A DNA stretch of 21,751 nt from NIOZ-UU13 sp041862635 (GTDB lineage: Bacteria; Planctomycetota; Phycisphaerae; Sedimentisphaerales; Anaerobacaceae): NCBI GenBank assembly GCA_041862635.1, contig JBGVTO010000098.1, forward strand, positions 1-21,751, given 5' to 3'. A program made the translations under genes and the position numbers. This document shows, one piece after another, positions 1 through 9,300 of the stretch (the stretch's first letter is position 1; each line of letters opens with the position of its first letter). The notes beneath the pieces were generated by a model. The model had not been told where the DNA came from. It was given only the letters and a program-made list of their open reading frames with translations, and ran no database searches.

Positions 1-586
1 TTTCTTCAAAAGTCGCTCCCATCTTTTCAGCCTTATAGAAAACCGCCTGCATCTTTATCAGGTCTATTATCCCGGCAAAAGAGTCCTCGGCACCAATGGG
101 AATCTGCATTAAAATCGGATTGGCAAGGAGCTTATCGCGAATACTGTCAACGGTCATCTCAAAATCGGCGCCGACTTTGTCCATCTTATTCACAAAGCAA
201 AGACAGGGCAGGTCGTATTTTTGTCCCTGTCTCCAGACGGTTTCGCTCTGGGCCTGCACACCTTCGCTGCCGTCAAAAACGGCTACGGCACCATCGAGAA
301 CACGCAGCGACCTTTCGACCTCGGCAGTAAAGTCAATATGGCCCGGGGTATCGATAAGGTTGACTTCAAAATCCTTCCAGGGACATTTTGTCGCGGCTGA
401 AGTGATAGTTATGCCTCTTTTTTGCTCCTCTTCCATAAAGTCCATAACAGCGGTGCCGTCGTGGACCTCTCCCATTTTGTAGGTTTTGCCCGTATAGTAA
501 AGAATACGCTCGGTCACCGTTGTTTTGCCGGCGTCGATATGAGCCATAATCCCGATATTGCGTAATTTTTCCAAAACACCCGACAT
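1..586 (-). CDS. fusA: Elongation factor G, N-terminal part (cut by window edge)
   Basis: EF-G is the GTPase that drives translocation of tRNA and mRNA on the ribosome. The visible 195 codons cover most of the G domain. The P-loop AHIDAGKT is at residues 15-22, switch I RGITI at 57-61, DTPGH at 79-83 and NKMD at 133-136, all intact. The start is the ATG at 586, giving MSGVLEKLRN. It is preceded by purine-rich GAGA/ACGAG boxes rather than a canonical AGGAGG. The gene is last in the str order (rpsL, rpsG, fusA), but a strong terminator lies between rpsG and fusA, so it may have its own promoter or depend on read-through. The rest of the gene lies outside the window. Confidence 0.97.
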   Translation of the reverse strand, partial: MSGVLEKLRNIGIMAHIDAGKTTVTERILYYTGKTYKMGEVHDGTAVMDFMEEEQKRGITITSAATKCPWKDFEVNLIDTPGHIDFTAEVERSLRVLDGAVAVFDGSEGVQAQSETVWRQGQKYDLPCLCFVNKMDKVGADFEMTVDSIRDKLLANPILMQIPIGAEDSFAGIIDLIKMQAVFYKAEKMGATFEE

Positions 587-610
587 TATTCGTATCTCGT
601 CTCTCGTTCA

Positions 611-660
611 GGTGCAACCTGATGTGGTTGCCCTGAGCAGGAAAATTGGCCTGCCCCTAC
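611..660. repeat. Double-hairpin spacer repeat with TGCCCCTAC motif
   Basis: Two small perfect hairpins stand side by side in the fusA leader. One is GCAACC/GGTTGC (614-619 with 626-631). The other is GCAGG/CCTGC (637-641 with 650-654), which runs into TGCCCCTAC. The motifs GGTTGCCCT and TGCCCCTAC recur at 10201-10225 and 19988-20010, which suggests a dispersed family. The function is unknown; it could affect fusA mRNA structure. Confidence 0.5.
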
Positions 661-689
661 ACAGCAATATGCACGCCGCTATTCAATAT

Positions 690-732
690 AAAAAAACTGC
701 CACGGTTATTTTCATAAACACACCGTGGCAGT
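690..732 (-). terminator. Intrinsic terminator downstream of rpsG
   Basis: On the minus strand a perfect 10-bp stem is formed by ACTGCCACGG and CCGTGGCAGT (plus-strand arms 696-705 and 723-732). It has a 17-nt loop and is followed at once by a run of seven T (plus-strand A-run 690-696). It begins about 15 nt after the rpsG stop. This is a textbook rho-independent terminator placed between rpsG and fusA. Confidence 0.85.
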
Positions 733-747
733 AATAAACGACAGCTC

Positions 748-1221
748 TTACCAGGCAAAGTGGGCAAAGGCCTTATTGGCTTCTGCCATTCTGTGGACAT
801 TCTCCCGCGTAGTCATTGCTCCGCCGTGTTCGTTATAAGCATCTATCAATTCAGAAGCCAGACGCTCGCACATAGGTTTGCCCTTTTTGCTCCTGGCTGA
901 GGCCAATATCCATCTGAAGGCAAGCGACTGCTGGCGCTTGGCACTTACCTGCATCGGAACCTGATAACTGGCTCCGCCGATACGCTTGCTGCGAACCTCA
1001 ATCAAAGGCCTCACGTTGTTTATCGCCTTCTCGAATACCTCAAGGACCTCAACATCCTTGATATTTTTTCCGATTATATCCATAGCTTCATAAAAAACTT
1101 GCTGCGCAGTGCTTTTCTTACCGTCCCACATCAAACAGTTTATGAACTTGGAGACCAGCTTGCTGTTATATTTCGCGTCCGGCTTTAATTGTTGACTTGA
1201 AGCGGTAAACTTTTTAGCCAT
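748..1221 (-). CDS. rpsG: 30S ribosomal protein S7 (uS7)
   Basis: S7 is a primary 16S rRNA binder that nucleates assembly of the 30S head and lies near the E site. The 157-residue product has the usual family length and runs from MAKKFTASSQ to the terminal FAHFAW. Conserved segments include the N-terminal basic stretch, KFINCLMWDGKKS, RSKRIGGASYQVP and LASELIDAYN. The ATG at 1221 follows GAGGAAAGTT, a good Shine-Dalgarno that is part of a doubled ACGAGG box. The gene lies after rpsL but is separated from it by a 236-bp spacer containing a 209-bp structured element, and it is followed directly by an intrinsic terminator. In E. coli S7 represses its own translation through the rpsL-rpsG spacer; whether that occurs here is unknown. 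Confidence 0.98.
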   Translation of the reverse strand: MAKKFTASSQQLKPDAKYNSKLVSKFINCLMWDGKKSTAQQVFYEAMDIIGKNIKDVEVLEVFEKAINNVRPLIEVRSKRIGGASYQVPMQVSAKRQQSLAFRWILASARSKKGKPMCERLASELIDAYNEHGGAMTTRENVHRMAEANKAFAHFAW

Positions 1222-1240
1222 AACTTTCCTCGTACCTCGT

Positions 1241-1449
1241 ATAAATCCTAATAGCTAAATCCGAAATAATAAACAAATACGAAATTCAAATGTTCAAATT
1301 TTCAAAACTGACAGCACTGCTGTCATTCTGAGCGAAGCGAAGAATCTCATCATTATCGTGTAAACCAGACCCTTCACTGCGCTCAGGGTGACACAGAAGT
1401 GTCATTTTGGTAATTTGAATTTGTTTAGTGCTTAGAGATTAGGATTTAT
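1241..1449. repeat. MITE-like nested palindromic element in the rpsL-rpsG spacer
   Basis: The ends form a perfect 12-bp terminal inverted repeat, ATAAATCCTAAT at 1241-1252 and ATTAGGATTTAT at 1438-1449. Inner inverted arms follow (AAACAAAT at 1271-1278 with ATTTGTTT at 1419-1426). Two short hairpins come next: TGACAGC/GCTGTCA (1309-1325, loop ACT) and TGACAC/GTGTCA (1389-1404, loop AGAA). Between these lie two inverted copies of an element of the type ATTCT...GCTCAGAAT (about 1324-1346) and ACCCT...GCTCAGGGT (about 1369-1390). I see no clear target-site duplication. The CTTCGCTCAG-type core resembles dispersed intergenic repeats I recall from many environmental bacteria, but I could not check this. 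Confidence 0.7.
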
Positions 1450-1457
1450 TCTTTTAA

Positions 1458-1829
1458 CTATTTTGCCTTTTTTGCACCGTATTTACTTCTGCCTTGTTTT
1501 CGATTAGCCACACCGGCACAGTCAAGGACACCACGATTTATATGATACCGCACTCCCGGCAGGTCTCTGACCCGCCCTCCGCGAATCGTAACTGTGCTGT
1601 GCTCCTGAAGATTGTGGTCGATGCCCGGTATGTAAGCTGTAACTTCCTTCCCGTTGGTCAGCCGGACACGGGCGATTTTCCGCAAAGCCGAGTTCGGCTT
1701 CTTGGGCGTCTGAGTCCTCACTATCAGGCACACTCCTCTTTTCTGAGGCGAACCGCTAATATCGGATACTCGCTTATGGCCCTTCGATTTCGCCCGAGGA
1801 CGTCGAACTAATTGATTTATAGTTGGCAT
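1458..1829 (-). CDS. rpsL: 30S ribosomal protein S12 (uS12)
   Basis: S12 sits at the decoding centre and controls accuracy; it is also the classical streptomycin-resistance locus. The 123-residue product matches the family from MPTINQLVRR to the KKAK end, with PQKRGVC, TPKKPNSALRK and HNLQEHS intact. Lys43 of the TPKKPNS loop is conserved. Position 88 in the second loop (GGRVRDLPG) is Arg, where E. coli and most familiar species have Lys. The ATG at 1829 is preceded by GGGAGAATT, a clear Shine-Dalgarno. The gene follows rpoC across a 131-bp spacer that is rich in T on the plus strand and holds AATAATCAAT-type short repeats but no terminator that I can see. Confidence 0.98.
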   Translation of the reverse strand: MPTINQLVRRPRAKSKGHKRVSDISGSPQKRGVCLIVRTQTPKKPNSALRKIARVRLTNGKEVTAYIPGIDHNLQEHSTVTIRGGRVRDLPGVRYHINRGVLDCAGVANRKQGRSKYGAKKAK

Positions 1830-1960
1830 AATTCTCCCATTGATTATTTATTATCGGATTTTTTACTTTTATCTTTTACTCCTGTTTTTTGTGTCCTTTG
1901 TAGCGATATCTTATTTTCTTTTGTGCTTTCCACTTTTCTTCAATAGTCAATAGAAAATAA

Positions 1961-4900
1961 TCAATTGATCCCCAGGGCTTCCCTGACGGCAGCCTCGGCC
2001 TTGGCCTCGGCTTCTTTGGCCTCCTTGATTTCCTTGGCCTCTTCGAATTCCTTCGGCAGCGGAGCTTCCGCAAGGTGCTTGACCTTTATATCAAGATGCG
2101 GCTTGAATGCCGTGCCGGCCGGTATCAGGTGTCCGAGTATTACGTTTTCCTTCAATCCGTGAAGCTCATCCACCTTACCAGCCAAAGACGCTCCAGTCAA
2201 AACCTTAGTTGTTTCCTGGAAGCTGGCTGCCGCGATAAAGCTCTCCGACCACAGTGAAGCCTTCGTAATCCCCAAAAGCAGTGTCTTGGCGGTTGCAGGT
2301 TTTGGTTTTCGGCCTGAGGCCCCCGTTCCGCCAATCAATTCAACCTTTTCGTTAATGCTGGCCAGATCCTTCTTGTCGATAATTTGACCAACCTTTAAAT
2401 CGGACGCATCTCCAACGTTGGTAATCTTGACGCTGTTGGTCAATTTTTCATTCTCTTTTTTGAACACAAATTTATCAACGACCTCGCCCGGCAAAAACGA
2501 GCTGTCACCCACAGATTCAATTTCAACCTTTCTCATCATTTGAGCGCAGATGATTTCAATATGCTTATCGTTAATGTTCACATTTTGTGAGCGATAGACA
2601 TTTTGAATCTCTGTCGTCAAATATCTCTGCAGTGCCTCTTCGCCTTTAATTCGCAGAATATCGTGAGGCACAAGAGGACCGTCCGTCAGGGCATCTCCGG
2701 CTTCAGCGAAATCACCGGTGTGAACATTAAGGTGTCTGTCACGCGGGACATGGTGCTCTTTTTCCATGCCGGATTCGGAGCGAATTATAATCGTCATCTT
2801 GCCTTTGCGTTTGTCGCTTCGCAGCTCGACTCGACCGCTAATCTCAGCCATTGCGGCGGGGTCTTTGGGTTTGCGTGCCTCAAACACTTCGGTAACTCTG
2901 GGCAAACCACCTGTGATGTCCTGAGTGCCGCCGGTAGCTCTGGGCTGATGAGCAAGCAGCTGGCCCGCCTGAACACCCTGACCTTCGTTAACCTCGATCC
3001 TGGCCCCTGCAGGCAGGTAGTGAACATCGAGTATCTTGCCTTCCTTGTCTTCGATAATGATTTGCGGATGCTTATCACCTTTATGCTCGATTACGATGGG
3101 TCTGCCAACCTGCCCTTTTCGCTCTTCCTCAATTCCAATTGTCTCGCCTTCGATAATATCAACGAACCGTATAAGCCCGGCCACCTCCGCTAAAATCGGT
3201 GTACGGTGTGGGTCCCATTTGAATAATAGGTCGTCGGTTTTGACTTTCTGCCCGTCCTTGACCAAAACAATGGCGCCATAAGGCACCTTGAACCTGTCGA
3301 GTTCCCTTTCTTTTGCGTCAAAAATAGCTATTTCGCCGTTACGTTTCAGTGCGACAACCACAGTTGTTACCTTTCCACCAATGTCGGACCTGGTCGTGAC
3401 CGCATTGATATCGCGATACTGCACTTTTCCTGCTTGTGTTGCCTTCTGTTCACGTTCAAGAATAGCCCTTTCAGCAACACCGCCGGTATGGAACGTCCGC
3501 AGAGTCAACTGTGTTCCTGGTTCCCCGATGGACTGCGCGGCAATAATGCCAACCGCCGATCCTTCTTCAACCAATTCTCCGGTACTCATATCCCATCCGT
3601 AACACTTTGCACAAACCCCAAACGGACTGTCACATGTCAGAGAGCTTCTGATTCTGATGGCATCAAGTCCCAAAGCTTCAATCTTTGCTGCTGCTTCAGG
3701 GTTTATGACCTCATTCTCGTGTACAATCATTTCATCTGTAATCGGGTTACGAATGTTGTCTCTTGCGGTTCTGCCGATAATAAGCTGTGAAAGAGGAACA
3801 TCAACCTGCTCACCCCTGCTGACAATGTTTTTTGTAATTCCCTGCAATGTCTGGCAGTCTCTTTCAATAACAATCATATTTTGTGCGACATCGATAAGCT
3901 TTCTTGTAAGATATCCGGAATTAGCTGTCTTCAGTGCGGTATCAGCCAGTCCCTTACGCGCCCCGTGAGTAGAGCTAAAGTACTCAAGCACTGTCAATCC
4001 CTCTCTGAAGTTTGCCTTAATTGGCGTTTCGATAATCTCTCCGCTGGGCTTTGCCATTAGCGCTCTCATTCCTGCAAGCTGCTGAATCTGATCGACGCTT
4101 CCTCTTGCACCGGAATCGCTCATGAGATAAATTGGATTGAGGTACGGTTCCCCGTCCTCAGTAGTATCCTCTTTAAGGCCTCTCATCATTTCATTTGTTA
4201 CAGCAACTCGAGCATTGGTCCAGGCATCAACGACCTGATTATACCTTTCTCCCTCAGTCAAAACGCCGTCATCGTAGTTCTTACGTATTTTGCTGACCTT
4301 CTTTTCTGTCTGTTTAATAATCGTGGCCTTCTTTTCCGGTATTTTGAGGTCCATAATACCAAAGCTCAACCCGGCAAGAGTAGCATATTTGAAGCCCAGA
4401 TTCTTTATTCTATCGAGCAGGTCCACCGTCTCGGCTGAGCCTGCGAATTTGAAACAGTCACTAATCACCCGGCTCAGCTTCTTTTGAGACATCGACATAT
4501 TGTAAAACGGCATTCCCACCGGTAACATATCGTTGAATATGCACCTGCCAGCAGTTGTTTCAACGACCATAGAATCCTCCGGCCCTGACTCTCCAATGAC
4601 CCTGACATCACCAAGTCGCACCATAATTTTTGTGTGCAAATCGATTTTGCCTATTTCCAGGGCCATAATAGCCTCGTAAGTATCTCGGAACAGCCTAAGC
4701 TCTTTTTTCTCGGAGCTACCGCGAAGTTCTACATAGGTCAAATAATAATTGCCCATCACCATATCCTGTGATGGCCCGACCATCGGAGAACCATTGGCCG
4801 GCGAAAAAATATTGGAAGTGGTCATCATTAAAATATGCGTCTCAGCCTGGGCTTCGACACTCAACGGCAAATGCACCGCCATCTGGTCGCCGTCGAAGTC

Positions 4901-6262
4901 AGCATTGAATCCCTTACAGGCCAACGGATGCAGCATAATGGCGTTACCTTCGACAAGTACCGGCTCAAAGGCCTGAACGCCCATTCGATGGAGGGTCGGC
5001 GCACGGTTGAGCAGGACAGGATGCTGATGAATGACCTCTTCGAGTATGTCCCAGACCTGCTCGTCGCGCCGTTCAATCATTCTCTTAGCGCTTTTAATCG
5101 TATCCGCCAGGCCACGCTGTTTAAGTTTGCGAATAATGAAAGGCTGATACAGCTCCAGAGCTATTTTCTTTGGCAAACCGCATTGATAAAGTTTTAAATC
5201 AGGACCTACCACAATTACCGACCGAGCTGAGTAATCAACACGCTTGCCAAGCAGGTTCTCACGGAATCGTCCCTGCTTGCCCTTAATCATATCCGTCAAC
5301 GATTTCAGAGGCCGATTATTACTGCCCAGAACAGAACGCCTGCAGCGGCCGTTATCCAGAAGCGAATCCACCGCCTGCTGAAGCATACGTTTCTCATTGC
5401 GGATAATCACCTCGGGAGCGTTCAGATCCATCAGCTTTTTTAACCGGTTGTTGCGATTGATAATTCTCCGGTAAAGGTCATTTAAATCACTGGTAGCAAA
5501 ATTATCTCTCTCCAGCAAAACCAAAGGCCTCAAATCCGGCGGAATAACAGGTATTACCTCAAGGACCATCCAATGTGCTTTATTTTTACTGTTTCTGACC
5601 TGGTTAATAATCTTAAGCCGTTTCGTGAGGTCTTTTATCTTTTGCTTACTGTTTGTCTTCACTATGGCATCCCTGAGCTGGATGCTGACTTCATTGAGGT
5701 CGAGGTTCTCCAGCAGGGCCTTGATGGCTTCGGCACCCATTCCCGCCTTGAATGCTTTTCCGTACTTGTTTTCCGCGTCTCTGTATTCTTCCTCGCTGAG
5801 CAGTTGCCCCGTTTTCAATGGGCTTTGGCCCGGGTCCGTTACGACATACTCCTGGAAATAGATAATCTTCTCCAGGTCAGCGGTTTTCATTGCCAAAAGG
5901 TTGCCGAGCCTATTTGGTATGGCCTTGAAGAACCATATATGCACAACTGGTGCCGCCAGATTGATATGGCCCATTCGCTTTCTTCGGACCCGACTATGCG
6001 TAACCTTGACCCCGCATCGGTCGCAAATTATTCCCTTAAACTTAGTACCTTTGTACTTCCCGCAGGCACACTCCCAGTCGCGCTCGGGCCCGAAAATTCG
6101 CTCACAAAACAAACCGTCCTTCTCCGGCCGATATGTACGATAGTTGATGGTCTCAGGCTTTCGTACTTCGCCAAAAGACCAGCTGCGAATATCATTCGGA
6201 CTGGCCAATGAAATCTTGACCGAACCATAGTCATTAATTCGATCGTAAATACTTCCTAACAT
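1961..6262 (-). CDS. rpoC: DNA-directed RNA polymerase subunit beta'
   Basis: This is the largest core RNA polymerase subunit and carries the catalytic Mg-binding loop NADFDGD (residues 453-459, Asp455/457/459). The N-terminal zinc ribbon is complete (Cys65, Cys67, Cys80, Cys83 in CACG...CDRCG). The second zinc site is present in the C-terminal third (RDCQTL, then CDSPFGVCAKC). The bridge-helix and trigger-loop region is recognisable by GEPGTQLTLRTFHTGG. At 1433 residues the length is normal for bacteria. The last ~29 residues form a Glu/Ala/Lys-rich tail (EEAKEIKEAKEAEAKAEAA) that is not part of the conserved fold. The ATG at 6262 has an AAGGGGCC Shine-Dalgarno. The 93-bp gap to rpoB contains a hairpin but no T-run, so co-transcription is likely. 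Confidence 0.99.
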   Translation of the reverse strand: MLGSIYDRINDYGSVKISLASPNDIRSWSFGEVRKPETINYRTYRPEKDGLFCERIFGPERDWECACGKYKGTKFKGIICDRCGVKVTHSRVRRKRMGHINLAAPVVHIWFFKAIPNRLGNLLAMKTADLEKIIYFQEYVVTDPGQSPLKTGQLLSEEEYRDAENKYGKAFKAGMGAEAIKALLENLDLNEVSIQLRDAIVKTNSKQKIKDLTKRLKIINQVRNSKNKAHWMVLEVIPVIPPDLRPLVLLERDNFATSDLNDLYRRIINRNNRLKKLMDLNAPEVIIRNEKRMLQQAVDSLLDNGRCRRSVLGSNNRPLKSLTDMIKGKQGRFRENLLGKRVDYSARSVIVVGPDLKLYQCGLPKKIALELYQPFIIRKLKQRGLADTIKSAKRMIERRDEQVWDILEEVIHQHPVLLNRAPTLHRMGVQAFEPVLVEGNAIMLHPLACKGFNADFDGDQMAVHLPLSVEAQAETHILMMTTSNIFSPANGSPMVGPSQDMVMGNYYLTYVELRGSSEKKELRLFRDTYEAIMALEIGKIDLHTKIMVRLGDVRVIGESGPEDSMVVETTAGRCIFNDMLPVGMPFYNMSMSQKKLSRVISDCFKFAGSAETVDLLDRIKNLGFKYATLAGLSFGIMDLKIPEKKATIIKQTEKKVSKIRKNYDDGVLTEGERYNQVVDAWTNARVAVTNEMMRGLKEDTTEDGEPYLNPIYLMSDSGARGSVDQIQQLAGMRALMAKPSGEIIETPIKANFREGLTVLEYFSSTHGARKGLADTALKTANSGYLTRKLIDVAQNMIVIERDCQTLQGITKNIVSRGEQVDVPLSQLIIGRTARDNIRNPITDEMIVHENEVINPEAAAKIEALGLDAIRIRSSLTCDSPFGVCAKCYGWDMSTGELVEEGSAVGIIAAQSIGEPGTQLTLRTFHTGGVAERAILEREQKATQAGKVQYRDINAVTTRSDIGGKVTTVVVALKRNGEIAIFDAKERELDRFKVPYGAIVLVKDGQKVKTDDLLFKWDPHRTPILAEVAGLIRFVDIIEGETIGIEEERKGQVGRPIVIEHKGDKHPQIIIEDKEGKILDVHYLPAGARIEVNEGQGVQAGQLLAHQPRATGGTQDITGGLPRVTEVFEARKPKDPAAMAEISGRVELRSDKRKGKMTIIIRSESGMEKEHHVPRDRHLNVHTGDFAEAGDALTDGPLVPHDILRIKGEEALQRYLTTEIQNVYRSQNVNINDKHIEIICAQMMRKVEIESVGDSSFLPGEVVDKFVFKKENEKLTNSVKITNVGDASDLKVGQIIDKKDLASINEKVELIGGTGASGRKPKPATAKTLLLGITKASLWSESFIAAASFQETTKVLTGASLAGKVDELHGLKENVILGHLIPAGTAFKPHLDIKVKHLAEAPLPKEFEEAKEIKEAKEAEAKAEAAVREALGIN

Positions 6263-6280
6263 TTAAGGCCCCTTACTATT

Positions 6281-6318
6281 GCCTGCACCTGTTGTTGCCT
6301 GTACAGGTATTAGCAGGC
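6281..6318. repeat. Hairpin in the rpoB-rpoC spacer
   Basis: An outer 6-bp stem GCCTGC/GCAGGC (6281-6286 with 6313-6318) encloses an inner 5-bp stem ACCTG/CAGGT (6287-6291 with 6304-6308), leaving an asymmetric ATTA bulge. There is no T-run on either strand, so it is not a terminator. It may be an mRNA processing or stability element, or a repeat remnant. Confidence 0.5.
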
Positions 6319-6355
6319 ACAGGTAACACTTGACAATTGTTAATTCACTAATCAC

Positions 6356-9300
6356 TTAAAGTGCGGTGCTTCCAAGCCGTTTCTTTTCAAGCTGAATATT
6401 CAACCCTAATCCTCTTATTTCATTACACAATACGTCAAAGGACAGTGGTGTTCCGGCTTCAAGAGAGTTTTGTCCTTTGACCATTGATTCATAGATTTTG
6501 GTTCGTCCCTCAACATCATCGCTTTTTACCGTAAGCATTTCCTGCAGCGTAAAAGCAGCTCCATATCCCTCCAGAGCCCAGACTTCCATTTCTCCGAATC
6601 TCTGTCCACCGGTTCTGGCCTTACCACCTAATGGCTGCTGTGTAATCAGGCTATATGGCCCTGTTGCCCGGGCGTGAATCTTGTCATCGACAAGATGATG
6701 CAGTTTCATCATATAGATGTATCCGATAGTTCCACGCTGGTCGAAAGGCAAGCCTGTCCTGCCGTCATACAATTGTGTCTTGAGGTTTTTAGGCACATTA
6801 ATGAAAAAGTCATCCGTCGGCGGTACTTCTTTTTCCCCTTCAAGCTGTGCTTTTCGTCTGCTCATAAGCTCGTTCGCTTCTTCGGTCAATTCGTGGATGT
6901 CCTTTTCGGTAGCCCCATCAAACACCGGTGTAATAGCATTAAACCCTAACACCCTCGCTACCCAGCCGAGATGCGTTTCGAGAATCTGGCCAACATTCAT
7001 TCGGCTCGGAACGCCGAGAGGATTCAGCAATATGTCAAGAGGCGTACCATCCTCGAGAAACGGCATATCCTCCTCGGGCATAATCTTGGCGATGACACCC
7101 TTGTTACCGTGACGTCCGGCCATTTTGTCGCCAATCGACAGCGTCCTCTTAATCGCTACGTAAACTTTTACCATTTGCAGTACACCGCTTGGCAGCTCAT
7201 CGCCGTGTTTCAAACTCTCACTCCTGTACTTCTTTTCTTCCTGAACATCAGTAATCTTGCCCCAGAATCTATCCACGATTTTCTGTACGTCATCACGCTG
7301 CGAAGCCGGTTTGACCCACTTGATATTAAAGTTTTCTATCTGTTCATAAATGACATCGTCGTCAGCACTGGCACCGACTTTCTGACGTGTGGATGGGTCG
7401 ATGATGTTGACCTCGTACTTCTTGTGAATAGCTTCGACCATCTGTCTGAATATCACACATTCTTTGGCCCTCATCTCTTTTTGATATTCTTTTATCTGGG
7501 CCGCCTGTTCCTTCTTTTGTTCCTCAGTACCTGCGCCACGTCTGGTAAATCGTTCCGTCCTTATTACCACCCCTTCATATCCGCTGGGCAGCTCAAGTGA
7601 GTCATTTTTGACATCTTCGCCGGCCCTGCCGAATATAGCATGCAAAAGTTTTTCTTCGGGCGTCAGTTCCGTCTTGCTCTTTGGCACAACCTTGCCTACT
7701 AAGATATCACCGGTGCAGACCCTTGTTCCTTCGCAAACTACTCCATATTCATCAAGGTTCCGTAGTGCCCTTTCACTGACATTGGGAATGTCACGAGTAA
7801 ATTCTTCCTTACCAAGGCGGGTCTCGCGAACTTCGGCTGTGAATTCGTCGATGTGAATGCTCGTAAAGCTATCGTCTTTACACAGTTTCTCGCTGACAAT
7901 AATTGCGTCCTCAAAGTTAAATCCGTCAAAAGATACAAATCCAACAAGAATATTTTTACCAAGAGCCAGAACGCCATTGGCGGTGCCTCCACCGTCTGCT
8001 ATGACCTGGTCGGCCTTTACCCTGTCACCGAGTTTGACTATGGGCTTTTGATTAAGACAGGTTCTCTCGTTCAAACCAACAAATTTGGCGAGATTATATT
8101 CCTCGGTATGGTTAATGACTATCTTGGTTGCGTCCACCTCAGTAACGACCCCGCTTCTTTGGGCACGGACGACCATGCTCGAGTTTTGCCCGACAACTTG
8201 TTCCATACCCGTTCCGACCAAAGGAGACTCCGTCTTCAGAAGCGGAACCGCTTGTCGCTGCATATTTGAGCCCATCAAAGCTCGGTTTGCATCGTCGTGC
8301 TCTAAGAACGGAATAAGTGAAGCTGAAACACCGACAATCTGCTTGGCGGAAACATCTACGTAGTTCACCTCCTCGCTGGCCACCTGGGCCAGCTCACCGT
8401 TCTTCATAGCAAGGACGCGACCTTCCTGGATTCGACCTGTCTGCGGATCGAAGGTATTCGGGGCAGCAATGACCATCTTCATATCCTCATCAGCCCGCAA
8501 ATATTCGATCTTATCGGTGGCCTTAGCTCTTGTGACTTTGCGATATGGCGTAAGCAAAAATCCATATTCGTCAACCGCGGCAAATATTGCCAACGAAGCA
8601 ATCAATCCGATATTTGTTCCTTCAGGCGTTTCAATTGGACAGATTCTGCCGTAATGGCTGATATGCACATCGCGCACTTCAAAGCCGGCCCGCCTTCTGT
8701 TCAAACCGCCGGGCCCAAGAGCAGACAGACGTCTTTCGTGCGTCAGCTGGCTCAATGCGTTGGTCTGGTCAACAACCTGGCTCAACTCACCGCGACCAAA
8801 GAAATAGTTGATACTGCTCGAAACGCTCTTGGAATTAACCAAATCTGCGATGCGAAGCGGCTCTTCGACATCTCTTTTCATACTCATCCGTTCCTGAACG
8901 GTCCTGCGCAGCTTAAGCAGCCCTTTTCTGATTTCATCCGCTGCGAGCTCATCGATTGTTCGCAACCTCCTGTTGCCCAGATGGTCGATATCATCTACCT
9001 GGCCCTCGTTGTTCCGCAAAGCCATTATATATTTCATCGTGTTGAGGAAATCTTCAGGCCGAAGCGTCATCTCATTCTCATCCACTGCCTGGGCGAACTT
9101 CCGATTTAATCTGAACCTGCCGACCTTGCCGAGACGATAACGGTTGGAATCATAAAATTTCTCCGCAAAGAAAGTTTTTGCTTTTTCTTTATTGGGCGGA
9201 TTGCCGGGACGCAATCTCATATAAAACTTGAGCAATGCCTGCTCGTGGCTCTGGATATCATCCTGGCCTAAGGTGTTCAAAATGAGGATATCCCGGACCT

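Noticed and set aside
5573..6211. 212-codon plus-strand open frame antisense to rpoC
   Set aside because: It lies wholly opposite conserved beta' coding sequence and shows no recognisable domain or ribosome binding site; it is a shadow frame.
6971..7600. 209-codon plus-strand open frame antisense to rpoB
   Set aside because: It is opposite the conserved C-terminal half of beta; composition and lack of start signals point to a shadow frame.
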